From NCBI RefSeq assembly GCF_900095025.1, contig NZ_FMBK01000002.1, forward strand, positions 124,001 through 188,000: a stretch of 64,000 nt of DNA. The letters run 5' to 3'. Shown here piece after piece: positions 47,308 to 56,577 of the stretch (the stretch's first letter is position 1; each line of letters opens with the position of its first letter). The notes below the pieces were generated by a model. The model was not told the origin of the DNA. It saw nothing but the letters and a program-made list of their open reading frames with translations, and made no database searches. A program made the position numbers and the translations under genes. This stretch comes from Acinetobacter albensis (lineage in GTDB: Bacteria > Pseudomonadota > Gammaproteobacteria > Pseudomonadales > Moraxellaceae).

Positions 47308-47462
47308 CCATTTTATCAAATGCTTTTTCGTGAATAAATTTCACGGGCTTTGTTGGATGGGGCAACAAAATCCGCACATATATCGACACATTTCTCTGGG
47401 TGCCCTTTGGGGTGGAGGATGAGGATATATGGAGGCCTAACCCAAACTTTAAGGTAAAGAAA
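47308..47462 (+). promoter_or_regulatory. structured rpsB leader, probable S2 autoregulatory element
   Basis: The long leader between map and rpsB folds into several stems: CGTGAA/TTCACG (47329-47345), TTTGTTG/CAACAAA (47349-47369), and a GGGT…ACCC closed domain near 47398-47445. In E. coli the same place between map and rpsB holds the t44 RNA (tff), which is part of the rpsB leader by which S2 represses its own operon (established knowledge). Homology here is inferred from position and structure. Confidence 0.5.
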
Positions 47463-48230
47463 ATGGCAGATTACAACGTAAGCATGCGCGACCTTCTTCA
47501 AGCTGGCGCACACTTTGGTCACCAAACTCGTTTTTGGAATCCAAAGATGCGTGAATACATCTTTGGTGCGCGTAACAAAATTCACATCATCAACCTTGAG
47601 CATACTGTTCCTGCGTTAAATGATGCTTTGAACTTTGTTAACAATCTTGCTAGCAAAAAGAACAAAGTATTGTTCGTTGGTACTAAACGTGCTGCTTCTA
47701 ACATCATCCGTGAACAAGCTCAACGCGCTGGTCAACCATATGTAGATCACCGTTGGTTAGGTGGTATGTTGACGAACTGGAAAACTCTTCGTCAATCGAT
47801 CAACCGTTTGAAAGACCTTCAAACTCAATCTCAAGACGGTACATTCCTTAAGCTGACTAAACGTGAAGCTTTAGAACGTACGCGTGAGATGGAAAAACTT
47901 GAACGTGCTTTAGGCGGCGTTAAAAACATGGGTGGTTTACCTGACGCATTATTCGTAATTGACGTTGATCATGAATCAATTGCAATTAAAGAAGCGAAAA
48001 ACCTAGGTATTCCTGTAATTGGTATCGTTGATACAAACTCTAATCCAGACAACGTAGATTACGTTATTCCGGGTAATGATGATGCGATCCGTGCAGTAAC
48101 ACTTTATGCTTCTGCTATGGCTGATGCGATTCTTGCTGGTAAAGAGTACGCTCAATCACAAGCAAATGCACAAGCGAAAGGCGAAGAAGCTGCTAAAGAA
48201 GTTGCTGCTAAAGAAGCGCCAGAGGCTTAA
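47463..48230 (+). CDS. rpsB: 30S ribosomal protein S2
   Basis: Ribosomal protein S2, 255 residues. The N-terminal [20 protein letters not shown] signature and the central [19 protein letters not shown] are clear. ATG 47463 is preferred over the frame opening at 47400, because S2 begins at [10 protein letters not shown] and AAGGTAAAG is upstream. The C-terminal tail is Ala/Lys/Glu-rich. It is the first gene of rpsB-tsf. Confidence 0.98.
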   Translation: MADYNVSMRDLLQAGAHFGHQTRFWNPKMREYIFGARNKIHIINLEHTVPALNDALNFVNNLASKKNKVLFVGTKRAASNIIREQAQRAGQPYVDHRWLGGMLTNWKTLRQSINRLKDLQTQSQDGTFLKLTKREALERTREMEKLERALGGVKNMGGLPDALFVIDVDHESIAIKEAKNLGIPVIGIVDTNSNPDNVDYVIPGNDDAIRAVTLYASAMADAILAGKEYAQSQANAQAKGEEAAKEVAAKEAPEA

Positions 48231-48298
48231 TGCGTTTTGACGCAGGCTTGTCATTTTTGCGACATGTAATCGTGGCAAATTAAGCGTCAAGAAAGCAG

Positions 48299-48326
48299 AA
48301 CGGCCCAGAGAACACTTTGGGCCGTT
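48299..48326 (+). terminator. attenuating terminator between rpsB and tsf
   Basis: AACGGCCCA/TGGGCCGTT with a T-run, placed between the two cotranscribed genes. It should let only part of the transcripts reach tsf, as at the matching site in E. coli. Confidence 0.8.
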
Positions 48327-48370
48327 TTTGTTGAACAGATTCATTTTTCTACCGTATTTAGGAGAACAAC

Positions 48371-49246
48371 ATGACTGCAGTTACTGCGAGCATGGTAAAA
48401 GAATTACGTGACCGTACTGGTCTTGCCATGATGGAATGCAAAAAAGCATTAACAGAATCAAATGGTGATGTTGAATTAGCGATTGATAATCTTCGTAAAT
48501 CAGGTCAAGCAAAAGCTGCTAAAAAAGCGGGTAACATTGCTGCTGATGGCGCGATCACAATTGCCCAAGAAGGTAATAAAGCACTTCTTTTAGAAGTTAA
48601 TTGCCAAACTGACTTCGTTGCAAAAGACGAAAACTTTGCTGGTTTCTCTGCAAAAGTTGCTGCTGCTGCGCTTGCTGCTAACGTAACTGATGCTGCTCAA
48701 ATTTCTGAATTGAAACTTGAAGACGGCGTGACTGTTGAAGAAGCACGTATTGCTTTGGTTCAAAAAATTGGTGAAAACATCCAAGTACGTCGTGCAAAAA
48801 TTGTGGAAGGTGAAAACCTTGCAGTTTATAAACACGGTTTAAAAATTGGTGTTGTTGTATCTTTTGCTGGTGATGCTGCAACAGGTAAAGGTATTGCAAT
48901 GCACGTTGCTGCATTCAATCCGGTTGCTGTAAATGCTGAAGGCGTATCTGCTGAGCTTATTGCGAAAGAAAAAGAAATTGCTGAAGCAAAAGCAATCGAA
49001 TCTGGTAAGCCTGCAAATATCGTTGAAAAAATGGTAACAGGTTCAGTTGAGAAATACTTGAACGAAGTTGTGCTTGAACGTCAAATGTACGTGATCGACA
49101 ATGACAAGAAAGTCGCTGAAATTTTAAAAGCAACTGCAACTACAGTGGTTGAATTTGTTCGCTTTGAAGTAGGCGAAGGCATTGAGAAAAAAGCAGAAAT
49201 GAGCTTCGCTGAAGAAGTTGCTGCTGCTCAAGCTGCTGCAAAATAA
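48371..49246 (+). CDS. tsf: elongation factor Ts
   Basis: Nucleotide exchange factor for EF-Tu. The 291-residue length is normal. The N-terminal UBA-like domain carries KELRDRTGLAMMECKKAL (about 10-27) and the core has LLEVNCQTDFVAKDENF (about 76-92), including the TDF sequence that contacts EF-Tu. GGAG precedes the start. Confidence 0.98.
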   Translation: MTAVTASMVKELRDRTGLAMMECKKALTESNGDVELAIDNLRKSGQAKAAKKAGNIAADGAITIAQEGNKALLLEVNCQTDFVAKDENFAGFSAKVAAAALAANVTDAAQISELKLEDGVTVEEARIALVQKIGENIQVRRAKIVEGENLAVYKHGLKIGVVVSFAGDAATGKGIAMHVAAFNPVAVNAEGVSAELIAKEKEIAEAKAIESGKPANIVEKMVTGSVEKYLNEVVLERQMYVIDNDKKVAEILKATATTVVEFVRFEVGEGIEKKAEMSFAEEVAAAQAAAK

Positions 49247-49278
49247 TTTTTTGCTATACAGCTAAAAATATTTTGTAA

Positions 49279-49300
49279 AAAAGTCCCGAGAGGGGCTTTT
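49279..49300 (+). terminator. tsf terminator
   Basis: AAAAGTCCC/GGGGCTTTT (one G-T pair) closed by a GAGA tetraloop, with a T-run. Confidence 0.9.
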
Positions 49301-49348
49301 TTTATGAAAAATAGAATTATAAAAAATTCAATTTTAAGGAATGCTCAA

Positions 49349-49879
49349 ATGGCAAATAAAATGAATATGGGGATTGGTGTTGTCATTATTGTATTGATAG
49401 CGGCTTATTTGGGAATAGATTTAAAACAACAGCACAATCCTAGCCATCAGACACTGGATCAGTCTGTTTTAAAAACTGAAATTTTACCGAATTCCCATTT
49501 GGACAAAACGATCAATTCAAATCCAGTTAATGTAGCGGCTGAAAATGATGAAGATAAAATTCGACAAGCATTTAGAGATCAAAGAAGTAATATTCAAGTT
49601 CAATCGAGCGGACGCGTTAAAGCCATTTTGCGTGATGATAATGAAGGCTCACGTCATCAAAAGTTTATTTTAGAGCTTAAAAATGGCTTAACTGTTTTGG
49701 TTGCACATAATATTGATTTGAGCCCACGTTTAGATGGCTTGAAAAAAGGTGAGATTGTTGAGTTTTATGGAGAGTACGAATATAGCCATCAAGGGGGAGT
49801 CATCCATTGGACACATCATGATCCACAAAAAAAACATGCGGATGGTTGGTTGAAATATAAAGGAAGAACCTATCAATAA
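49349..49879 (+). CDS. DUF3465 family protein
   Basis: 176 residues with a single N-terminal hydrophobic helix (GVVIIVLIAAYLGI, about 8-21) followed by a periplasmic domain matching DUF3465. That domain is OB-like, around RVKAILRDDNEGSRHQKFILEL and FYGEYEYSHQGGVIHWTHHDP with a His-rich end. Its function is unknown; some relatives are annotated as periplasmic nucleic-acid-binding-like folds. The start is ATG 49349 with AAGGA 9 bases upstream; a frame from 49304 would add 15 residues. Confidence 0.8.
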   Translation: MANKMNMGIGVVIIVLIAAYLGIDLKQQHNPSHQTLDQSVLKTEILPNSHLDKTINSNPVNVAAENDEDKIRQAFRDQRSNIQVQSSGRVKAILRDDNEGSRHQKFILELKNGLTVLVAHNIDLSPRLDGLKKGEIVEFYGEYEYSHQGGVIHWTHHDPQKKHADGWLKYKGRTYQ

Positions 49880-49912
49880 CGGTTCTTTATCCGTATAAAA
49901 CGATGATATAGC

Positions 49913-50368
49913 CTAAATGGCGTTCATTTGCGATTTTTGGCGTGTTTTCCATCTGGGTATAACTTTAGCTAAATAAGCATCCATGCACCATACCGGCCCA
50001 ATGAGAAGGAATTGGAGGTCTTTTAAGAAAGAAGGCTTTTTCCCTTCAACTTTATGTCCATAAAACTGTCCAATCCAAGCCAAAACAAAAACTGCAATAT
50101 AAAAACCGACCCCCACAGGTAAAATAACAATCAGCCAGACCATAAGCATCATAAGTGCAGCCATAGCTATGGCAAGAATCAAATCTAGTCGTGCATAAAA
50201 CACTAAACTTAATACTAAGAGCAAAGCTGTTAATAGGGCACTAAAATGCATAATCATTCCAATAATTGAAAATAAAATAGCAGGTACGCATATCCAGTGA
50301 ATTTTTTTATTAGTTTGGTTCTGATGACTCTCGCTGTACTCATTTAACCATTCAGCTATTGTTTTCAT
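49913..50368 (-). CDS. DUF962/Mpo1-like membrane protein
   Basis: 151 residues with three to four transmembrane helices. It begins MKTIAEWLNEYSESHQNQTNKKIHWICVP in pattern, a hallmark of the DUF962/Mpo1 family with conserved His residues, and has FVLAWIGQFYGHKVEGKKPSF near residues 85-105. In yeast Mpo1 is an Fe-dependent 2-hydroxy fatty acid dioxygenase; the bacterial role is not known. ATG 50368 is chosen because GGAG lies 8 bases ahead. Confidence 0.85.
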   Translation of the reverse strand: MKTIAEWLNEYSESHQNQTNKKIHWICVPAILFSIIGMIMHFSALLTALLLVLSLVFYARLDLILAIAMAALMMLMVWLIVILPVGVGFYIAVFVLAWIGQFYGHKVEGKKPSFLKDLQFLLIGPVWCMDAYLAKVIPRWKTRQKSQMNAI

Positions 50369-50755
50369 CTTCCACTCCTTTGGAATCACATTTATAAACT
50401 TATTTTTATTCAGTTCAAATATAAACGAGAAGGATGGACGGGTCAAAGTCTAGACGTATTTCAATAACATTCATTTTCAATTGAGTTGTCTATTTTGAAG
50501 CTAAAATTTAATTTTAAGATGAAAATTATAAAAGTTTAAGAACAAGGGATTTAGAATTAACGTAAGGGTTGTTTGAGGGGACTAGCATTTAGTGGGTGCT
50601 TTAAGCCAAGATTAAAATGAGTGGCTATGTCTATTCATATTGGCTCTAGAAGGTATGGTTTGAATATGTGAGAACAGGATGATTACTTGAGCAGACATAA
50701 AAAAGCCACCAAAAGGTGGCTTTAACGTCAAATGAATTAGGAGTTGAGTAATAGC
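50369..50755. other. 387-bp gap
   Basis: Holds the DUF962 promoter region and the rlpA terminator. Nothing else is recognised. Confidence 0.5.
50702..50723 (-). terminator. rlpA terminator
   Basis: AAAGCCACC/GGTGGCTTT with an AAAA loop and a T-run on the minus strand. Confidence 0.9.
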
Positions 50756-51364
50756 TTATGAATTTGGACCATCTACACGTTCAATATTCACTTTGGCAGT
50801 ACCTGCATTGGTAATACCCAACTGTTTAGCAGCACCATAAGACAAATCAAGTACTCGGTTACCATGGAATGGGCCGCGGTCATTTACTTTGACTACAACA
50901 CTCTTACCATTATTTTTGTTGGTGACACGAATGTAACAGTTCAGAGGTAAGCTACGGTGAGCGGCTGTCATGGCATTCATATCAAAGGTTTCGCCACTTG
51001 CCGTTTTACGACCATGAAATTGACGACCGTACCAAGATGCTGCGCCAGTTTGGCTAAATTTACGTACAGTGTTAGAAGCAACATTGTTTAACTTTTCAAT
51101 CACTGAAGGCTCATCTTCAGGAATTTCAATTTTTGCTGCAATAGTTTGACGACGAATTTTATCGCCAGAACGTTCAGTGATTGAAAGGCTATTTAAATTC
51201 GAAAAGTGTGAATTAAAATCTTGCGCATCTTTATTTAAAACGCGAGCAGCTAAACGTGAAGTATCGTTATCGGTATTGAATGAAGATTGTACCAGCTCTG
51301 CTTGAGAATGACTCAGGGCGAACGTGGTGGCTATAGCTAAAACATATTTAAGCGTTGACTGCAT
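50756..51364 (-). CDS. rlpA: RlpA-family septal lytic transglycosylase
   Basis: A 202-residue exported protein with a signal peptide (about 1-22). The C-terminal double-psi beta-barrel (about 105-198) contains GAASWYGRQFHGRKTASGE, TAAHRSLPLNCYIRVTN and VKVNDRGPFHGNRVLDLSYGAA, with the Asp-Arg-Gly motif of the RlpA active site. It cleaves glycan strands lacking stem peptides in the family's studied member. It has no SPOR domain, so septal targeting is uncertain, and no obvious lipobox. Confidence 0.9.
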   Translation of the reverse strand: MQSTLKYVLAIATTFALSHSQAELVQSSFNTDNDTSRLAARVLNKDAQDFNSHFSNLNSLSITERSGDKIRRQTIAAKIEIPEDEPSVIEKLNNVASNTVRKFSQTGAASWYGRQFHGRKTASGETFDMNAMTAAHRSLPLNCYIRVTNKNNGKSVVVKVNDRGPFHGNRVLDLSYGAAKQLGITNAGTAKVNIERVDGPNS

Positions 51365-51577
51365 TATTAAACTCCTAAAGACTTTGACTTAATTTCGTTT
51401 AACTAATTGAAATATAAGTAATCCAGTCTGTTAATTCTCTTTTGCAACTACATTTGACGAAATGGATAATATTCATGCCACGCTTAAGCTGTCTACTTTT
51501 TAATTAAAATAATTACAAAAAGCACAGAAATATAACGTTTTTCGGTTAAAAAATAATCAATATTGTAACATTTTATT

Positions 51578-51604
51578 AAAATAGCGCATTATGTGCGCTA
51601 TTTT
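51578..51604 (-). terminator. mltB terminator
   Basis: AAAATAGCGCA/TGCGCTATTTT, a perfect 11-base stem 45 bases past the stop on the minus strand. Confidence 0.8.
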
Positions 51605-51649
51605 GCATAAAAAATGATTGACTTTTGTGTTCTTTAGTAAAACATGTGT

Positions 51650-52651
51650 TTATCGGCTCGCAATTTCAGTGCCTAATTGCCACACTGCTGTGGCATACAT
51701 ACGACTTTTATTGTAGGTCGTAATCACTTGAAAATTAGGGTAAGTAATGTAGTAAATAGCTCCATAACGTTCTTGCAGTTGAATGATATTGACCATGTCT
51801 AAATCATCAATTTTAACAATAGGATTGATTGGACTAATATTCTGATTTTTAAGAATGCCATAAGGCGTAGGTTGTTCTAAGTTTTTAGCAATTACTGCCT
51901 CAGGATTGTTCCCTGTATATCGCGCAGCGAATCCAATCGGTTGATTACGTTGCCAACCATGTTGGGCTAAATAATTTGCAATTGAACCAATTGCATCTAC
52001 TGCAGAATTTCTCAAATCAATATGTCCATTGCCGTCATAATCAACGCCAAATTTAGGAATATTACTCGGCATAAATTGAGGGTAACCAATCGCACCTGCA
52101 TAAGAACCCACCACGGATTGTGTAGGCACATCATCTTTATATGACCAAGCAATCAGTGCTGAAAGTTCATCTTGAAAATATTGAGCGCGGCGTTCGTATC
52201 CAAACCCTAAAGTTGCTAAAGCATCACGGGTAATAAAATTCCCTTTATTGGCACCAAAACCAGTTTCTACACCTAAAATTCCAAGAATAACAGATTGAGG
52301 TACGCCAAATTGCTGCTCGGCACGATTTAAGGTGTCTGCATATTGATTTTTAAAGCGTATGCCGCGTTGAATGGTTCCTTCGGCCATAAAATTTGTTTTA
52401 TATTCGTACCACGGTTTGCTTTCGCCAGGACGATTCATAATATTGATAATATTGGGTAGGTTTTTAGAACCATTCATTGACCAGTCTACTTGCTGTGCAG
52501 TCAGACCATAAGTTTGCATGGTTTTCTGTTTAAAACTGTTATAGCTAGGGTGATTATAAAAATCGTTGGCCTGACAGAAACTGGTAATAGAAAAAGCACC
52601 ACAAAGCAAAGAAAAACGCTTAATCTTGTTATAAAAGTGAATATTTAACAT
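51650..52651 (-). CDS. mltB: lytic murein transglycosylase B
   Basis: A 333-residue periplasmic peptidoglycan-cleaving enzyme (GH103). A signal peptide is followed by the catalytic region with ILGVETGFGANKGNFITRDAL (about 143-163), where the Glu is the expected acid catalyst, and the SYAGAIGYPQFMPSN motif. No clear lipobox Cys is seen, so it may be soluble rather than membrane-bound. It lies beside rlpA, as in many gammaproteobacteria, although here a terminator separates them and rodA/dacA are absent. Confidence 0.92.
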   Translation of the reverse strand: MLNIHFYNKIKRFSLLCGAFSITSFCQANDFYNHPSYNSFKQKTMQTYGLTAQQVDWSMNGSKNLPNIINIMNRPGESKPWYEYKTNFMAEGTIQRGIRFKNQYADTLNRAEQQFGVPQSVILGILGVETGFGANKGNFITRDALATLGFGYERRAQYFQDELSALIAWSYKDDVPTQSVVGSYAGAIGYPQFMPSNIPKFGVDYDGNGHIDLRNSAVDAIGSIANYLAQHGWQRNQPIGFAARYTGNNPEAVIAKNLEQPTPYGILKNQNISPINPIVKIDDLDMVNIIQLQERYGAIYYITYPNFQVITTYNKSRMYATAVWQLGTEIASR

Positions 52652-53126
52652 ATTGCTCGAAGTTCCAAAAACATGATCTGTGTACGATTAGAGAGTGCGA
52701 CGCTAAAAACAGCGATTAAGGTCAAAAATTACTTCAATAATAAAGTGTAGACATACAGCCAAAATCTATATAAGAAGTAACATATCATCGACTAGTAGAG
52801 GATTAACAAATCGTCATATAAAAAACCACAAAGCGCATCTATTGATGAAGGATGCTAAATGATTATGAAGTCAATTTAAATGTAGCTATAAATTTTTAAG
52901 ATAAAAATTCGACGTTATAATGCTAAAAGTCCAATTTATAGAATTCACCAGATCAGTAAATTAAATATTTTATATTTCAAGTTAATGATCCAGTTAACTA
53001 AGCTGCTATTTACTCAATCAAATAGAGCGAATTTAAAAAAAATGATTAAAATACGATAGGCAATAATGACATTTTTATTTCAATAAAAAACCTAGCAAAA
53101 GCTAGGTTTTTTAGATTTAGACATGG
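52652..53126. other. 475-bp gap
   Basis: AT-rich and without a credible gene. It carries the mltB promoter region and the terminator of the orphan gene at 53127. Confidence 0.5.
53087..53110 (-). terminator. terminator of the ABC-queF operon
   Basis: AAAACCTAGC/GCTAGGTTTT with an AAAA loop and a T-run on the minus strand. Confidence 0.9.
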
Positions 53127-53777
53127 TTATACATGAAATAAAGTATCATGATATTCGGCCAGTTGCTTTAATTCTTCCTTGTTCAAATTGGGAATAATTT
53201 TATTCACAGCAATATGAACGGCTTTGGTCACAGCAGCAGCGCCAATATCAGCTGCTTTACGCTTAATCATACCTAAATCAAGGGTTTTGTTAAAGTCACT
53301 CATAAAGTGACGCACAGTCGCTTCAGCGAACTGTTTGTAAAGTTCGGTTAAAACTGCTTTATCAACTTCATTGCCAGCTTTAATTTCTGCAAAACTATTT
53401 TTAAGATTGATGACTAAACTTGCATCTAAAGGTTCACCGACGCGGAAATTACCATCTGCATCTTTAAATAAGCTTCTTTCAGAAAATTCGATCGATTGTT
53501 TTACCACATCATTTGAAGATTTTCCGAGCAACTGTTTCAATAACACCGCAACAGTTGATTTGATATAACCTGCAAGTTTCTCTGCGGTATCGCGTTTATC
53601 GCTAGGTGGAAAACGACGAACCAGTTCAGTCAAAACGGCATCAATAATTTCGTCATTGATCAGTAACGCTGTTTTATCACGTAAGGGATAAAGCGGTTCA
53701 CTCGAATTTTTCTTTTCCTGACCTGTTTGAATACTGGCTAATAGTTCATCAGAAGGGATAAAACCAAAAAAGGGCAT
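53127..53777 (-). CDS. conserved hypothetical helical protein
   Basis: 216 residues; not recognised. It is predicted to be mostly alpha-helical and soluble, with Ala/Lys-rich helices (KRDTAEKLAGYIKSTVAVLLKQ near 75-96 and KRKAADIGAAAVTKAVHIA near 172-190). No signal peptide. ATG 53777 is used because GAGG stands 9 bases upstream; a frame up to 53855 would overlap queF. It starts 25 bases after queF and ends at a terminator, so it is the last gene of that operon. Confidence 0.75.
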   Translation of the reverse strand: MPFFGFIPSDELLASIQTGQEKKNSSEPLYPLRDKTALLINDEIIDAVLTELVRRFPPSDKRDTAEKLAGYIKSTVAVLLKQLLGKSSNDVVKQSIEFSERSLFKDADGNFRVGEPLDASLVINLKNSFAEIKAGNEVDKAVLTELYKQFAEATVRHFMSDFNKTLDLGMIKRKAADIGAAAVTKAVHIAVNKIIPNLNKEELKQLAEYHDTLFHV

Positions 53778-53802
53778 GTTTAAAACCTCATTGTTCTTTA
53801 TT

Positions 53803-54618
53803 TTACTGTCGCGCCAAACGAATGGGGCGAGGCATCCATGTGAAATCTGAAACACGACAAGGATTAATATCTAATCCACCACGACGTGTATAAGTTGCAT
53901 ATACCATCAGCTTTTGTGGCGCAAAAATTTGCCAAAGATCTGCAAAGATTTGTTCCACACATTGCTCGTGAAAGCCATTATGCTGACGATAGGAAATAAT
54001 ATAAGCTAAAATACTGCGATAACAAGGTTTTTTGCCCTGATAGCGAATAAAAACTGTACCCCAGTCTGGTTGTCCCGTTACAGGGCAGTTACTCCGAAGC
54101 AAATGTGAATACAGTTGTACTTCAACATGTTCGCTATTTTCTGTATCAAGCTTTAATAGTGTCGAATCTGGATGATTTTCTAAACGTTCAGGAAGCAAGT
54201 CATCAATATTAATGCCTTCAGGTTTTGAAACCTCTAAGTCATCGGCTTGGAATAGACTTAGGCTGACCGCTGCACCTGCCGCCGCAGATAAATCTTTTTC
54301 TACGACGCTAATGAAAGTTTCTTTAGAGTCAAATTCGGTAAAGTTCATACTGTTAAAATAGAGTTTTAACGATTTTGATTCGAGCAAATTGGGAGAGGTT
54401 GCAGGTACTGAAATGCGACCAATGGCGACTTGGGGAATACCTTGTGGATTTAGCCAAGAAATTTCAAAAACATGCCACCAATCCTGCCCTTGTTGAATGC
54501 CTTCAATATGTGCATATTTTTCACGTGATTGAGCACGTGCAATAGCAAATAAAATATCTGGTTGATATTGAGTTGGATAGTGAGTGTCTTTACCGAGTAA
54601 AGAAAGTTCTACAGTCAT
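53803..54618 (-). CDS. queF: 7-cyano-7-deazaguanine reductase (large type)
   Basis: Reduces preQ0 to preQ1 with NADPH in queuosine biosynthesis. It has 271 residues, the two-domain type. The catalytic Cys178 and Asp185 are in SNCPVTGQPDWGTVF, and the substrate motif ESKSLKLYFNS is near 80-90. The ABC permease stop overlaps its start as TAATG, so translation is probably coupled. Confidence 0.95.
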   Translation of the reverse strand: MTVELSLLGKDTHYPTQYQPDILFAIARAQSREKYAHIEGIQQGQDWWHVFEISWLNPQGIPQVAIGRISVPATSPNLLESKSLKLYFNSMNFTEFDSKETFISVVEKDLSAAAGAAVSLSLFQADDLEVSKPEGINIDDLLPERLENHPDSTLLKLDTENSEHVEVQLYSHLLRSNCPVTGQPDWGTVFIRYQGKKPCYRSILAYIISYRQHNGFHEQCVEQIFADLWQIFAPQKLMVYATYTRRGGLDINPCRVSDFTWMPRPIRLARQ

Positions 54619-55391
54619 TATTCACGCATTCCTGAACCACGAGACAGTAAATAGTAAGCAATACCGTAAAGTGCAATACAACAGCAAGTAATCACACTTA
54701 ATGAAATAGACACATTGACATCGCTGTGTCCTAGAATACCAAAACGGAAAGCATTGACCATATATACGATCGGGTTAATTAAAGAGAGATTTTGCCAAAA
54801 TGGCGTTAAAGCACTAATCGCATAAAATACCCCACCTAAATAAGTAAGTGGTGTTAGCACAAAGGTTGGAATAATTGAAATATCGTCAAAGGATTTGGCA
54901 TAAACTGCATTAATAAGACCGCCTAAAGAAAACAATAGCGAGGTAATTAAAACGGTATAAATCGTTACAAACCAATTGGTAATGTAAAGGTCGGTGAAAA
55001 ACAGGCTCATTGCAGTCACAATAATACCGACCAAGACCCCACGACAAACCCCACCAATCACATATCCCCAAAGAATCATGTGTAAAGGCACAGGACTCAT
55101 AATCAGTTCTTCAATGCTTTTTTGAAACTTGGCACTAAAATAACTGGAAGACACATTGGCATAACTATTGGTAATCACTGCCATCATAATTAAGCCAGGT
55201 ACGATAAACTGCATGTAGCTGAAACCACCCATTTGCCCAATACGAGATCCGACCAAATTACCAAAAATCACAAAATAAAGACTCATGGTGATGGCAGGTG
55301 GAAGTAAAGTTTGTGGCCAAATACGCATAAAGCGGCGTACTTCTTTATGTACCAAGGTATAAAGTGCTACGCATAACTGATTGAAATTCAT
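54618..55391 (-). CDS. ABC-2 type transporter permease (YadH-like)
   Basis: A 257-residue inner-membrane permease with six helices, typical of ABC-2 exporters (RFMRIWPQTLLPPAITMSLYFVIF at the N-terminus; EELIMSPVPLHMILWGYVIGG near 97-117). It overlaps the ATPase gene by 4 bases and queF by 1 base. Substrate unknown. Confidence 0.9.
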   Translation of the reverse strand: MNFNQLCVALYTLVHKEVRRFMRIWPQTLLPPAITMSLYFVIFGNLVGSRIGQMGGFSYMQFIVPGLIMMAVITNSYANVSSSYFSAKFQKSIEELIMSPVPLHMILWGYVIGGVCRGVLVGIIVTAMSLFFTDLYITNWFVTIYTVLITSLLFSLGGLINAVYAKSFDDISIIPTFVLTPLTYLGGVFYAISALTPFWQNLSLINPIVYMVNAFRFGILGHSDVNVSISLSVITCCCIALYGIAYYLLSRGSGMRE

Positions 55392-56323
55392 GACGTAGCT
55401 CCTTCAAGATTTTTTTCAACCATTTTTACAAACAATTCTTCAAGTCGATTTGATTTAGTGCGCATGCTGGCTACTTGTATGCCTTGAGCTTCTAACAGTT
55501 GGAATAGCTCATTTAAAGTGTGAGCTTTGTCCATAGTGACTTCTAAGGTGACAGAGTCAATCAAATTAAAACGTACGCCAATAATGTCAATATGAATCGG
55601 TTGAATAGGTTCAACTAAATCGAAAATGAAGGATTCCTCACTCAGCTGATTGAGGAAAGATTTCATACTGGTATCTTCCTTAATCACGCCTCGATCAATA
55701 ATCGCAATACGACGGCACAGCATTTCAGCTTCTTCTAAATAGTGGGTGGTTAAAATAATAGACGTGCCTTGCTCATTCATTTCAGTAAGGAAATCCCACA
55801 TGGAACGACGCAATTCAATATCTACACCCGCAGTAGGTTCATCTAAAATGAGTAACTTAGGTTGATGCATCATTGCTCGTGCGATCATCAAACGTCTTTT
55901 CATGCCCCCAGACAGCATTCGGGCCTGAACGGCACGTTTATCCCAAAGTCCCAGTTTTTCTAAATATTGTTCGGCACGTTGTTCGGCAATTTTTTTGGGA
56001 ATTCCGTAGTACCCAGCTTGAGTAACTAAAATATCAAAGGTTTTTTCGAATTGACCGAAATTAAATTCTTGTGGAACAACGCCTAAGCATTGTTTGGCAT
56101 TAGATGGATGACTATCCAAATTATGTCCAAAAATTTCAACCGTACCCGAAGTTTTCTTGGTCAGTGAGCTAATAATGCTGATGGTGGTAGATTTACCTGC
56201 GCCATTGGGTCCAAGAAGGGCATAAAACTCACCTTCAGGCACAGTTAAGTCAATTCCTTTAAGTGCCTGAAAACCATTTCGATAAGTTTTTGATAACTCT
56301 CTCAAGGTCAATGCATCAGTCAT
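55388..56323 (-). CDS. ABC transporter ATP-binding protein (YadG-like)
   Basis: 311 residues. Walker A GPNGAGKST (near 38-46), signature MLSGGMKRRLMIARA, Walker B LLILDEPTAGVD, and the H-loop LTTHYLEEAE are all present. It forms an exporter with the next gene. ATG 56323 is preferred to the frame opening at 56371 because it matches YadG length and GAG lies upstream. Confidence 0.92.
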   Translation of the reverse strand: MTDALTLRELSKTYRNGFQALKGIDLTVPEGEFYALLGPNGAGKSTTISIISSLTKKTSGTVEIFGHNLDSHPSNAKQCLGVVPQEFNFGQFEKTFDILVTQAGYYGIPKKIAEQRAEQYLEKLGLWDKRAVQARMLSGGMKRRLMIARAMMHQPKLLILDEPTAGVDIELRRSMWDFLTEMNEQGTSIILTTHYLEEAEMLCRRIAIIDRGVIKEDTSMKSFLNQLSEESFIFDLVEPIQPIHIDIIGVRFNLIDSVTLEVTMDKAHTLNELFQLLEAQGIQVASMRTKSNRLEELFVKMVEKNLEGATS

Positions 56324-56501
56324 AAAATTCTCACAGAGTGAATAATATGGGTATTGTGAGTGATCTTGCATAATAAACCAAGTAATTCAGGTGGAATTCT
56401 GCGTTTCAATATTGAGATATTGTTTAAACTATAAGCACAAAAGATGAATCAATTTATATAGGTACTTTACCTTATAGTTTTTTTTGTTATGATGTGCACG
56501 C

Positions 56502-56577
56502 GCGCTCATAGCTCAACTGGATAGAGTACAGGTCTCCGAAGCCTGTGGCGTGGGTTCGAGTCCCGCTGAGCGCACCA
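56502..56577 (+). tRNA. tRNA-Arg(CCG)
   Basis: A 76-base tRNA with encoded CCA. The acceptor stem is GCGCTCA/TGAGCGC, the anticodon loop is CTCCGAA with anticodon CCG, reading the CGG codon, and the T arm is GGGTTCGAGTCCC. It stands alone on the plus strand between the exporter operon and the phenol module. Confidence 0.96.
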
